Source of the DNA: Prochlorococcus marinus str. AS9601
GTDB taxonomy: Bacteria; Cyanobacteriota; Cyanobacteriia; PCC-6307; Cyanobiaceae
Direction of reading: 5' to 3'
DNA length: 64,000 nucleotides
NCBI RefSeq assembly: GCF_000015645.1
Contig: NC_008816.1
Span: forward strand, 1,240,001 to 1,304,000
The translations under genes and the position numbers were made by a program. Shown here one piece after another: positions 39,617 through 47,957 of this stretch (the first letter of the stretch is position 1; every line of letters starts with the position of its first letter). Under the pieces are notes generated by a model. The model searched no databases. It saw nothing but the letters and a program-made list of their open reading frames with translations, and had not been told where the DNA came from.

Positions 39617-40438
39617 TTATTTAGAGGTATATGCGACTCTTTTTCGTTCAAGTAATAACGGAACTGCAACACAAGCCACATTCAATGATTCTACAATCTC
39701 GCTATGCGGAATTGTAATTGTTTCATTAAAAGCTTCTTGAATTTTTTTATGAATACCTTTACCTTCATTACCCAAAATTAATGCTGTACGTCTAGACCAA
39801 TCAACTTCCCAGTAAGGTTTTGAAGGTTTTTTTGTACTCTCATTATGGCTACTAGTAGAGAAAATCTTAAATCCTACATTTGATAATTCAGACAAAGAAT
39901 TAAGTAAAGAATTTAATATTTCTTCTTCAATGCCATCAAATCTTAAAAATGGCAGATGAAAAACTGCACCTGAGGATGCTCTTAATACCTTTTGGCCTAA
40001 TGGGTGCGCACCTCCAGCTAAAAAAATTGCATTAACACCCGCAGCTAAAGCGGTTCTAAATAGATTACCCATATTCCCAGGATCTTGAATTCTGTCGAGA
40101 ACAAGAACAAAATCATCTTTTCTATTAAATTGATAATTAGGTATTGCTGAAATCTCTACTAAAGCTGCTATCCCATCTGGATTAATTGTTGAAATCGCTG
40201 ACGCCAAGACTTCCTCTGAGACAATATTTATTAATGACTCATCAAATTTTTTGCTTAGATTTTGATTCTTTCTTAGCCATTTTTCAGTAACTAAAATCTT
40301 AGAAGGATTTTTTCCAGACTTCAGCAATTCTTCAATGAGATGTGTACCCTCTATGCAAAAAAAGTCTTGATCTTTTGGAGATGATCCTCTTTTAAATGAT
40401 CTAAATCTTTTAACTAGATTATTGTTTTTACTAGTTAT
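39617..40438 (-). CDS. SpoU/TrmH-family RNA 2'-O-methyltransferase
   Basis: The C-terminal domain has the SpoU knot motifs DRIQDPGNMGNLFRTALAAG, LILGNEGKGI and IPHSEIVESLNVA. The first standard start in frame is a TTG at 40327, inside the N-terminal substrate-binding domain. The frame is open upstream to a TAA at 40493-40495 and reads ITSKNNNLVKRFRS, then FCIEGTHLIEELL, both conserved in this family. Homologues commonly begin MITSK, so I place the start at the ATA codon at 40438, where that Met would be. Target RNA is unknown. Confidence 0.75.
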   Translation of the reverse strand: MTSKNNNLVKRFRSFKRGSSPKDQDFFCIEGTHLIEELLKSGKNPSKILVTEKWLRKNQNLSKKFDESLINIVSEEVLASAISTINPDGIAALVEISAIPNYQFNRKDDFVLVLDRIQDPGNMGNLFRTALAAGVNAIFLAGGAHPLGQKVLRASSGAVFHLPFLRFDGIEEEILNSLLNSLSELSNVGFKIFSTSSHNESTKKPSKPYWEVDWSRRTALILGNEGKGIHKKIQEAFNETITIPHSEIVESLNVACVAVPLLLERKRVAYTSK

Positions 40439-40648
40439 TTTTAAAAAAGTATTTTCTATGAGTATTTTGAAAAATTTGTTATCAACTATATTTTAATTAC
40501 ATAAATATTTTGAACAATTATTTATTAAATTTTTATTTCCCAAAAAATCAAAAAATACATTTTCACTTTTAATTAATATTCATGACGTTACATAGGGTGG
40601 ACTTAATAATATTAGTTTGTCATGATGAATCTAATAAATTAAGTCTTA

Positions 40649-42019
40649 ATGATTTGCGGAAGCAAAACGAAGTCATATCTTAAATCGCAAAATTTAAAGA
40701 TTCTTGGCCAAGGCAAGTTAAATGGAATAGTTGAAATAAGTGGTGCTAAGAATTCCGCCTTAGTTTTATTAGCCTCATCATTGCTAACTAATGAAAAAAT
40801 AATTCTTGAAAATGTACCTTTTCTCACTGATATTGAAAAGATGGGGAATATCCTAAAGAATCTAGGAGTGAATTTAGTTCGTAAAAACAACCAACTAGAA
40901 ATAGATCCAACAACTATTTCGATTAAAGAACTTCCATATGAACTTGTTAAAGGATTAAGAGCTAGTTTCTTTTGTATAGGTGCACTATTAACTAAATTTG
41001 GAGAAGCTCAAGTACCGTTACCAGGTGGATGCAACATTGGTTCAAGGCCAATAGAAGAGCACATTAATGGATTAATCGCACTAGGAGCAGAAATTATTAT
41101 TGAAAAGGGAATTGTAAAGGCAAAAATAAGGGGGAACAAAAATAGACTTCATGGCACTCATATTAAATTAAATTGTCCAAGTGTAGGTGCGACTGAAACT
41201 TTAATTATGGCAGCATCTTTAGCCAAAGGAAGAACTACTATTGAAAATGCTGCTAGAGAGCCTGAAGTTCAAGATTTATGCCAAATGCTTAATAAAATGG
41301 GGGCAAAAATTTATGACTCCGGTAAAGAAACAATCATTATTGATGGTGTTAATAAGCTTGGCGGATGTACCCATAAAGTAATTCCAGACCGAATAGAAGC
41401 TGGGACTTTTCTAATTGCTGCTGCTGCAACTTCCTCTTCAATAACAATTTCTCCAGTAATCCCTCATCATCTTGAAGCTGTCACTAATAAGCTTCAAGAG
41501 AGTGGGAGTAAAATTACGATTAAAGGTAATTCTATTTCTATCAAGAGTAAAGAGATTAAAGGAGTAGATATTGAAACAGCTCCTTTCCCAGGCTTTCCTA
41601 CTGATTTGCAGGCACCATTTACAACTCTAATGACAATCGCAAATGGTGAATCAAAGATAACTGAAACAATTTTCGAAAACAGAATGAATCATATTTATCT
41701 ACTTAATGAAATGGGCGCCAGTATAAAACTAAACAAAAACGTAGCTCACATCAAAGGTGTTAAAACAATTAATGGGATGAATCTAGTTGGCTCAGATTTA
41801 AGGTCATCAGCTGCATTAATAATTGCAGGAATCATCGCAAAAGGTAGTAGTAATTTCTATGGATTAGAACATCTTGATAGAGGTTATGAAAATTTTGAAT
41901 TAAAACTAAAAAATTTAGGTGTAAAAATAATTAGAGAGATCAGTAAAAATACTTTTGAGGAGAATGGATATAAAATTGAATCTAAATCTGAGAATCTTTC
42001 AAAACTCGGAGCAGCCTAA
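40649..42019 (+). CDS. murA: UDP-N-acetylglucosamine 1-carboxyvinyltransferase
   Basis: MurA makes the first committed step of peptidoglycan synthesis, joining enolpyruvate to UDP-GlcNAc. The 456-residue protein has the UDP-binding ISGAKNSALVLLA motif (about 29), the catalytic cysteine in PLPGGCNIGSRPIEEHI and repeated inside-out barrel halves. The ATG at 40649 gives a short extra N-terminus (about 15 residues) before the fold. It stands alone after an AT-rich 156-nt gap. ddl of the same pathway is at 49 kb. Confidence 0.96.
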   Translation: MICGSKTKSYLKSQNLKILGQGKLNGIVEISGAKNSALVLLASSLLTNEKIILENVPFLTDIEKMGNILKNLGVNLVRKNNQLEIDPTTISIKELPYELVKGLRASFFCIGALLTKFGEAQVPLPGGCNIGSRPIEEHINGLIALGAEIIIEKGIVKAKIRGNKNRLHGTHIKLNCPSVGATETLIMAASLAKGRTTIENAAREPEVQDLCQMLNKMGAKIYDSGKETIIIDGVNKLGGCTHKVIPDRIEAGTFLIAAAATSSSITISPVIPHHLEAVTNKLQESGSKITIKGNSISIKSKEIKGVDIETAPFPGFPTDLQAPFTTLMTIANGESKITETIFENRMNHIYLLNEMGASIKLNKNVAHIKGVKTINGMNLVGSDLRSSAALIIAGIIAKGSSNFYGLEHLDRGYENFELKLKNLGVKIIREISKNTFEENGYKIESKSENLSKLGAA

Positions 42020-42057
42020 CCTTTTCCAAATATGTTTTTAAAACTAAGGGAATTGAT

Positions 42058-42168
42058 TTAAACGTAAGCAATATTAATTAGTGAAATACAACCCAAAAAT
42101 AATATAAACAAAACTAGAAAGCGATTAGACCAAATTTTATTTAAACCATTAAAATTGAATTCGTTCAT
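42058..42168 (-). CDS. Tiny membrane-like ORF (36 residues), second of a pair
   Basis: This frame starts at ATG 42168, which overlaps the stop of the preceding tiny ORF by ATGA. It encodes MNEFNFNGLNKIWSNRF followed by a hydrophobic run LVLFILFLGCISLIN, one probable membrane helix. The stop is at 42058-42060. Size and single span resemble accessory subunits of photosynthetic or respiratory complexes, but I cannot match it to one. The overlap with its neighbour supports translation. Confidence 0.4.
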   Translation of the reverse strand: MNEFNFNGLNKIWSNRFLVLFILFLGCISLINIAYV

Positions 42169-42272
42169 ACCCAAGTTCCGCTATTAGATCCGAATGTTGT
42201 GAGTATAGTTACCGCAACAAAAAGATAAGGTACAAATTTAAAGGATAATTTTTTAGCTTGAGTTTTAGACAT
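42165..42272 (-). CDS. Tiny membrane-like ORF (35 residues), first of a pair
   Basis: Starts with MSKTQAKKLSFKF, a positively charged N-terminus, followed by VPYLFVAVTILTTFG, one probable membrane helix, and ends with SNSGTWV. Charge distribution predicts the N-terminus in the cytosol. It overlaps the next tiny ORF by ATGA, the coupling seen in real operons. It lies on the opposite strand from murA, tRNA-Leu and argD. The family is unknown to me. Confidence 0.45.
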   Translation of the reverse strand: MSKTQAKKLSFKFVPYLFVAVTILTTFGSNSGTWV

Positions 42273-42554
42273 TTGCTTTTTTTTATTAAATATAACACAA
42301 TATTACTAATCATGAAGCTATATCCTCTAAAAAAAGACTTTTAATCGCATTTAATCACAAAAATGTATCATAAATGTTTAAATTTCCTTTTTTACCTCAT
42401 TTCTTGTCAGCAAATGCAATAAATATAATTCTAAGTTTTTATCGGAAAGATTAACTATTAACAAACGTTATCTTGATCATTGTTCCTTGACCAAAACAAT
42501 AGTCAACAAGTTGATTTTTGTTATAATAAAAAAGTTCATTTTTTCAAAAGCCTT
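42273..42554. other. Gap of 282 nt before tRNA-Leu
   Basis: No supported ORF. An extended -10 element (TG at 42519-42520, TATAAT at 42522-42527) lies 28 nt before tRNA-Leu. The left part should hold the promoter of the tiny minus-strand pair. The rest is AT-rich with several short T-runs and no hairpin of note. Confidence 0.6.
42519..42527 (+). promoter_or_regulatory. Extended -10 promoter for tRNA-Leu
   Basis: TGTTATAAT is a perfect extended -10, 28 nt before the tRNA, so RNA would begin about 20 nt ahead of the tRNA. No strong -35 is seen, which extended -10 promoters can do without. argD probably depends on this promoter also, since it begins 5 nt after the tRNA. Confidence 0.6.
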
Positions 42555-42637
42555 GGGAGCGTGGTGGAATTGGTAGACGCACCGCACTCAAAATGCGGCA
42601 CCTTCGGGTATGTCGGTTCAAGTCCGACCGCTCCCAC
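42555..42637 (+). tRNA. tRNA-Leu (anticodon CAA)
   Basis: The acceptor arm GGGAGCG (42555-42561) pairs with CGCTCCC (42630-42636), with discriminator A at 42637. The anticodon stem CCGCA/TGCGG encloses the loop CTCAAAA, giving CAA. A long variable arm (GCACCTTCGGGTATGT) and the TTCAAGT T-loop identify a class II leucine tRNA. The 3' CCA is not encoded. It reads UUG codons. argD starts 5 nt downstream. Confidence 0.97.
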
Positions 42638-42641
42638 TTTG

Positions 42642-43817
42642 ATGAATACCTATAGTCGATTCGATATATCTTTCAAAAAAGGAAAAGGTTGTTGGTTATG
42701 GGACAAATCAGGTAAAAAGTATCTTGATGCAGTCGCTGGTATAGCGACTTGCAGTCTTGGACATAGCGATAGAGTTTTAAGAAGAAGGCTATCAAGTCAA
42801 CTAAAAAAGATTCAGCACATTTCCAATCTCTACAACATTGAAGAACAAGAACAATTAAGCAGAACTTTAACGAATATGAGTTGTGCCAAAAGCGTCTTCT
42901 TCTGCAACAGTGGTGCAGAAGCAAATGAATCAGCAATTAAATTAATTAAAAAATATGGTAATACAACAAATAAAGGTAAAGAATCAATTATTCTCGCAGC
43001 AGAATCTAGCTTTCATGGAAGAACGCTGGCAGCCTTGAGTGCTACTGGACAGCCCAAATACCAAAAAGGTTTCGAACCAATGATTCAAGGGTTCAAATTT
43101 TTTAAATTTAACAATTTTGATTCTGTAAAAAAATTATTTGAAGAGTGTGAAAATAATGACCAAAAGATTTCCGGCGTTTTAGTTGAACCAATACAAGGAG
43201 AAGGTGGCGTAATTCCAGGAAGTAAAATATTTTTCAAAGGCCTTAGAGATATATGTAATAGACATAATTCTCTTCTAATTTTAGATGAGGTCCAAAGTGG
43301 AGTAGGTAGAACTGGAAAAATGTGGGGTTATGAGAATTTAGGAATAGAACCTGATGGATTCACCCTTGCTAAAGGATTAGGAGGAGGTCATGCAATTGGA
43401 GCATTATTAGTAAAAGAAAAAGCCAATATTTTTACTCCAGGAGATCATGCAAGCACTTTTGGGGGAAACCCTTTCGCCTGCAAAGCTGCTCTAACTGTAT
43501 TAGAAGAAATAAATAGAAGAAATCTTATTAATAATGTTTATCTAAGAGGGGAACAATTAAGTGCTGGATTTGAAGAATTGTCAAAAAAATTTCCAAATAT
43601 TATTAGCGAAAAAAGAGGTTTAGGTTTAATACAAGGTCTTGTGATCAATGATGATTATGCTGAAGCAAAAAAAATTACATTAAAAGCTTTTGATAAAGGA
43701 TTACTGGTAGTTCCTGCAGGAGGAAACGTCGTAAGAATTGTCCCACCATTAGTTATATCTCGAAGAGAAATTAATATTCTTTTGAATAAGCTAAATTCAA
43801 TTTTTGAAGAGTTATAA
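42642..43817 (+). CDS. argD: Acetylornithine aminotransferase
   Basis: ArgD is a PLP enzyme of arginine synthesis (391 residues from the ATG at 42642). Motifs are VAGIATCSLGH, FFCNSGAEANESAIKL (substrate/PLP), LILDEVQSGVGRTG and the Schiff-base lysine in LAKGLGGGHAIGA. The open frame continues upstream through the tRNA gene, but the ATG after the tRNA gives the normal N-terminus. It lies 11 nt upstream of folC on the same strand. Confidence 0.95.
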   Translation: MNTYSRFDISFKKGKGCWLWDKSGKKYLDAVAGIATCSLGHSDRVLRRRLSSQLKKIQHISNLYNIEEQEQLSRTLTNMSCAKSVFFCNSGAEANESAIKLIKKYGNTTNKGKESIILAAESSFHGRTLAALSATGQPKYQKGFEPMIQGFKFFKFNNFDSVKKLFEECENNDQKISGVLVEPIQGEGGVIPGSKIFFKGLRDICNRHNSLLILDEVQSGVGRTGKMWGYENLGIEPDGFTLAKGLGGGHAIGALLVKEKANIFTPGDHASTFGGNPFACKAALTVLEEINRRNLINNVYLRGEQLSAGFEELSKKFPNIISEKRGLGLIQGLVINDDYAEAKKITLKAFDKGLLVVPAGGNVVRIVPPLVISRREINILLNKLNSIFEEL

Positions 43818-43828
43818 CAATTTAAATT

Positions 43829-45061
43829 TTGAAAAATGCAAATTTAAAAATTTTTGAATTATTATCTCCTAAATACGAAAGGGATAATATCAAATTAGGT
43901 TTATCAAGAATTAAAAAAGCACTTCAAGAACTTGGTAATCCCTGCGGAAATGTCCCTGCGATACAAATTATTGGAACCAATGGGAAAGGATCAATCGCAG
44001 CATATATAGAGAGTATACTTTTTGAAGCTAAAAAGAATTTTGGTGTAACGACATCTCCTCATCTTTTTGACGTATGCGAAAGGATTAGAGTAAATAAAAA
44101 AAATATCAGCAAAACTGATTTTGAAAAAATCTATAAATTAATAGAAACAAAATTTTCAAAATTTGAATTAACACCTTTTGAAAAAATTATTTGCTGCGCA
44201 CTTAATTTTTTTGATAATAAAAAAGTTGAATTGCTCATTCTTGAAGCTGGCTTAGGGGGACGATTAGACGCGACAACAGCTCATAAATCTAGACCAATAA
44301 TTGCTATTGGGAATATTGGCTTAGACCATAAGGAATTTCTTGGAGATACGATTGAAAAAATTGCCAAAGAAAAATTAGCAGTTATTGAACAAAATTCAAT
44401 TGTTATCTCATGCCACCAAAATAGTAAAGTTGAAAATTTAATAACCAAAAAAGTTAAAGAGGCAGGTGCAGCAATTATTTGGAAAGATTCAATTTCAAAC
44501 AGCTATGAGCTTGGATTAAAAGGAATTTTTCAAAAGCAAAATGCTTCAGTAGCTGTTGGAGCAATTGAAGCGCTGAATAATTTGGGATTCAATATAAAAG
44601 AAAAACATATATCTGAAGGTCTTAAAAAGACAACTTGGAACGGAAGGCTAGAAATAATAAATTATTTAAACAAAGAAATTCTTGTAGATTGTGCGCATAA
44701 TTATCCTGCTGCAAAAGCACTCTCTAATGAGCGAAGCAATTGGGAGAATGAAGATAAAGGAATTTATTGGATTTTAGGTGTCCAAAGACAAAAAGATATT
44801 TACGCAATATTAAAAACACTTCTAAAGAAAAATGATCACTTATTACTTGTGCCAGTTCCAAACCAACCTTGTTGGCAATTAAATGATCTCTCTCAGATTA
44901 AAGAAATTGACTTTCAAAAAATAATTGAATTTAAAAAATTTGAACATGCCATTGAGTATTTATTTTCCCTGGAAACATGGCCACCTAATCATCCTGTTGT
45001 AACAGGTTCTATTTTTTTAGTTGCTGAATTTATTAAATTTGCGTATAAACAGAAATTCTAA
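43829..45061 (+). CDS. folC: Folylpolyglutamate synthase/dihydrofolate synthase-like
   Basis: FolC adds glutamate to dihydropteroate or folates. The Mur-ligase-like P-loop GTNGKGSIAAYIES lies near 49-62, TSPHLFDVCERIRVN near 79 and the LEAGLGGRLDATT loop near 144. WNGRLE and LVDCAHNYPAAKAL mark the C-terminal half. The TTG at 43829 is in frame and an ATG a few bases on is out of frame. It is 410 residues and converges with the flavin dehydrogenase, 4-nt overlap. Confidence 0.92.
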   Translation: MKNANLKIFELLSPKYERDNIKLGLSRIKKALQELGNPCGNVPAIQIIGTNGKGSIAAYIESILFEAKKNFGVTTSPHLFDVCERIRVNKKNISKTDFEKIYKLIETKFSKFELTPFEKIICCALNFFDNKKVELLILEAGLGGRLDATTAHKSRPIIAIGNIGLDHKEFLGDTIEKIAKEKLAVIEQNSIVISCHQNSKVENLITKKVKEAGAAIIWKDSISNSYELGLKGIFQKQNASVAVGAIEALNNLGFNIKEKHISEGLKKTTWNGRLEIINYLNKEILVDCAHNYPAAKALSNERSNWENEDKGIYWILGVQRQKDIYAILKTLLKKNDHLLLVPVPNQPCWQLNDLSQIKEIDFQKIIEFKKFEHAIEYLFSLETWPPNHPVVTGSIFLVAEFIKFAYKQKF

Positions 45062-46410
45062 ATTTTAAATTGTTCTCTTACTTCCCAACCTTCCAATTTC
45101 CCTGGATTTAATAGCCCTTTTGGATCAAATCTTAATTTCGCTTTTACTTGATCTGCATCCACCACTCCGAGACCTCCTCCTTCAACTGTTAAAACATGAG
45201 GATTAAAAATAAACGCACCAAGTTTCTTGCAATCTTCCATTATTTCTTTTAATTCTTCTGGCCCATTCCACTTTAAAACAGGCAAAGCCGCTAATCGCGG
45301 TGATCCTTGTTGTGAAACTGCCTCTAAATGCCAAAGAACTTTTTTACCCCATTTTTTCCTCAAAAAATTAATTAATTCTATTTCATTATTAAGTGGCAAA
45401 AGCATCTGTAAATACGTCCAATTTTTATCCCTAGACCTCATATGAAGAGTTGTATGATTCCATACGACTTCAGAAATTCCATTCACGAGCTTTTCTTCTT
45501 CCCCAAGTAAGGTAGATTCAACTTTAAATTTTTTACAAATAAGCTCGATGGTTTTTATTCCTCCAAGGGTAGATTGTATTAATATCTTGTGACTTCTAGA
45601 TTTACCTTTAAACCATTTTGGCATTTGATCTACAATTTCTTCTTCAAGAATTGCTCCTAATTTCAGATTAATTGCTGCGCTAGTAAGAGTTTTTAATATT
45701 TCTATTGTTTTTTCAAATTCAATACAGTCGATAACTAATGAGTACCACTTACGTTTGATATCAGTAGCAAGTAATAAAGAAGTAATTATTCCATTAGTCC
45801 CATAAGCATGATTAAGAGGTTCGGATTCTTCAGCATCAAATTTTAGTAATTCAGGTTTTTCATTCATCGTTACTGCCTCTAAACCTAAAAGATTTCCTGG
45901 ATCCCTTAAAAATCCCCATCTAATGGAACCAATACCTCCTGAACCACCTGCAATAAAACCTCCAATTGTGGCAGTTTTCCAAGTACTAGGAAGTAACCTC
46001 AATTCCCTCCCATATTTATCTAATTGTTTATTCAAATCTCCCATAACACAGCCAGATTGTACTTTTACAAAGCCTGTATCTGGATCAAATTCTTCTAACT
46101 TATTAAATTGACTCATCTGCATCACAACTCCTTTAAATAATGGGACAGCTTGTCCATAATTACCCGTACCTGAACCCCTTAAAGTAAGTGGGATAGATAA
46201 TTCCCAACAAATTTCTGCTACTTCTTTTACCGCTTTGTGATCACTAGGTCTTACCACCACATCAGCAATACATTCGTCTAATTTTTCAGTAAGGATTGGA
46301 GAGTAGTTATAAAAATCTTTTGAAAGTCTTTTTACATCGGATTTATTTTCAATAATCTCTAAGTTTTTGACTTCTCTAAATTTGTCTATAAATTTAAGTT
46401 TTGATATCAT
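45058..46410 (-). CDS. FAD-linked oxidase (GlcD/vanillyl-alcohol-oxidase type)
   Basis: The N-terminal half is the PCMH-type FAD domain: VVVRPSDHKAVKEVAEI, LRGSGTGNYGQAVPLFKGVVMQM and GGFIAGGSGGIGSI. The C-terminal half contains a substrate-cap-like region and ends with RFDPKGLLNPGKLEGW, typical of glycolate or lactate dehydrogenase-like proteins. The 450-residue length is right. The substrate is unknown. It sits 37 nt downstream of an amidohydrolase gene on the same strand; the two may act together. Confidence 0.85.
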   Translation of the reverse strand: MISKLKFIDKFREVKNLEIIENKSDVKRLSKDFYNYSPILTEKLDECIADVVVRPSDHKAVKEVAEICWELSIPLTLRGSGTGNYGQAVPLFKGVVMQMSQFNKLEEFDPDTGFVKVQSGCVMGDLNKQLDKYGRELRLLPSTWKTATIGGFIAGGSGGIGSIRWGFLRDPGNLLGLEAVTMNEKPELLKFDAEESEPLNHAYGTNGIITSLLLATDIKRKWYSLVIDCIEFEKTIEILKTLTSAAINLKLGAILEEEIVDQMPKWFKGKSRSHKILIQSTLGGIKTIELICKKFKVESTLLGEEEKLVNGISEVVWNHTTLHMRSRDKNWTYLQMLLPLNNEIELINFLRKKWGKKVLWHLEAVSQQGSPRLAALPVLKWNGPEELKEIMEDCKKLGAFIFNPHVLTVEGGGLGVVDADQVKAKLRFDPKGLLNPGKLEGWEVREQFKI

Positions 46411-46447
46411 TAATAAAATTTTTATGATTTGTATATAAATTAGCCAA

Positions 46448-47683
46448 TTAGGAATGTAAATCGCCGTTTATAAATACTTTTCTCTTTAAATTGCTCGAAA
46501 AAACATCTGCCCACCTTTGTGCATCTAAAATCACAAAATCAGCAGGACAACCTTTTTTAATTAAACCATCCCATTTTAAATTTAATAATCTGCTTGGAGC
46601 TAAAAAAATAGAAGATAGAGTCATTCGCTCCCAGGGATTTAGTTGAAGCATAGGCATCGAGCAAGACAGCATATAAAAAGGGTCAAAATTACCAAATGGG
46701 TACCAAGGGTCTTGAACATTATCACTACCAAGAGATACATCCACATGTGATTTTTGTAATTGCTTTATTGGCGCAACTGGTCTTTTAAATGAAGTAGTTT
46801 TATTACTTCGATTGAGCAGCCAAAAATTTGTTAGGGGTAAAGCAACAACCTTAATATTTTTCTCAGCCATTTTTTCTCCTAAATTTAAAATCTCACTATT
46901 ACTTAGAGAAATAAGACTACTCAAATGACTACAAGTGATTGGAATACTATTAATTTTTAAATTTTCTATTGTTTCTAATAAAACTTTTATTCCCGCTCCA
47001 GGTTCAATAATTGATTCATCTATATGCAAATCAATTTCTAATTTATATTTTCTAGCAAGAAGAAGCATCTTTGCTAGAAATTTGCTTGTATTTTTTTTAT
47101 TGAAAGGGGGTACAATAACACCTCCTAAAATACCTCCATTAGAGGAAAATATTTTTGCCAAATCTTCTCCATCAGTTGTATCCCAGAATTCCACTGGAGC
47201 TAGAGCAACGTATTGTAGTGTCAACTCAGATGAAAATATTTTTTGTAATTTAAAAAGTTCAATCCAAATGTCAATAGATTGACCTTTGTATGTATCGATA
47301 TGACTTCTAATTGCTCGGTATCCATTTTGTATGGCAAGTTTTAATGATTTATCAACTCTCTCAAGAACCTTATCTGTAGTTCTAGTTTTATGTTCTTCAA
47401 GATTTACTGATAACGCTCCTCCGTAGTTTGATTCCAGATTAGGAAAGTCTGCCCATGTAAAAGATTTATCAAAATGCGAATGCGTTTCAACAAATCTTGG
47501 GAATAAAATATTTTTTGGTTTTGTAATTTTATTTTTTAAAGGCTTTAACTCAGAAACTAATCCATCCTCCCAACTAATGGAAACTGAACATAAATCCTCT
47601 ACATCGATAATGAGGTTATCTATATCTTCTATTAGACAAAGGCTTCTGGGAATAAGAACCTCAGCTGTGCCGGAATTACTCAA
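46448..47683 (-). CDS. Amidohydrolase, cytosine deaminase-like
   Basis: Metal-binding motifs of the amidohydrolase superfamily are visible: FVETHSHFDKSF (first HxH, about 65), ITCSHLSS (later His) and SLGSDNVQDPWYPFGN (catalytic Asp, about 320). The DKSFTW segment and the SDNVQDPW motif resemble CodA-type cytosine deaminases and related creatinine or guanine deaminases. The TTG at 47683 starts a 411-residue product. The natural substrate is not certain; a pyrimidine or other cyclic amide is likely. Confidence 0.82.
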   Translation of the reverse strand: MSNSGTAEVLIPRSLCLIEDIDNLIIDVEDLCSVSISWEDGLVSELKPLKNKITKPKNILFPRFVETHSHFDKSFTWADFPNLESNYGGALSVNLEEHKTRTTDKVLERVDKSLKLAIQNGYRAIRSHIDTYKGQSIDIWIELFKLQKIFSSELTLQYVALAPVEFWDTTDGEDLAKIFSSNGGILGGVIVPPFNKKNTSKFLAKMLLLARKYKLEIDLHIDESIIEPGAGIKVLLETIENLKINSIPITCSHLSSLISLSNSEILNLGEKMAEKNIKVVALPLTNFWLLNRSNKTTSFKRPVAPIKQLQKSHVDVSLGSDNVQDPWYPFGNFDPFYMLSCSMPMLQLNPWERMTLSSIFLAPSRLLNLKWDGLIKKGCPADFVILDAQRWADVFSSNLKRKVFINGDLHS

Positions 47684-47812
47684 ATTTTTAAATTTTCTTT
47701 TTATTTTAAATCATAAGAAAACTTTACTGAATTTGAAAATAATTCAAATTTCGCTAAAAGATAAAAATAACTATGAAAAATTACCCTTGAGTTGTTAAAT
47801 TTATAAATGTGA

Positions 47813-47886
47813 GGCGGGCGTCGCCAAGTGGTTAAGGCAGCGGCTTGTGGCGCCGCCATTCGGGGGTTCGAATCCCCTCGCTCGCC
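47813..47886 (+). tRNA. tRNA-His (anticodon GTG)
   Basis: The extra G at position -1 (47813) pairs with the unusual discriminator C at 47886, the identity mark of histidine tRNA. The acceptor GCGGGCG pairs with CGCTCGC, with one G-T wobble. The anticodon stem GCGGC/GCCGC encloses TTGTGGC, giving GTG. T-loop TTCGAAT is standard. The CCA is not encoded. It stands between the amidohydrolase (divergent) and miaB. Confidence 0.97.
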
Positions 47887-47957
47887 CTCAAAAAAATTGC
47901 AGCAAAATTTTTTAAATTGTAATTTTGAATTAAAGAATCATAAAAATTCCTAGCAAA

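Noticed and set aside
40583-40684. 33-codon frame (begins MTLHRVDLIILV) upstream of and overlapping murA
   Set aside because: It overlaps the murA start in another frame and has no supporting feature; could be a leader peptide but nothing shows it.
42480-42641. Upstream extension of the argD frame through tRNA-Leu
   Set aside because: The extension translates the tRNA and promoter; the ATG at 42642 gives the normal N-terminus.
47577-47798. Plus-strand frame of 73 codons overlapping the amidohydrolase 5' end
   Set aside because: Most of it is antisense to the amidohydrolase N-terminus; no domain or signal, so a shadow.
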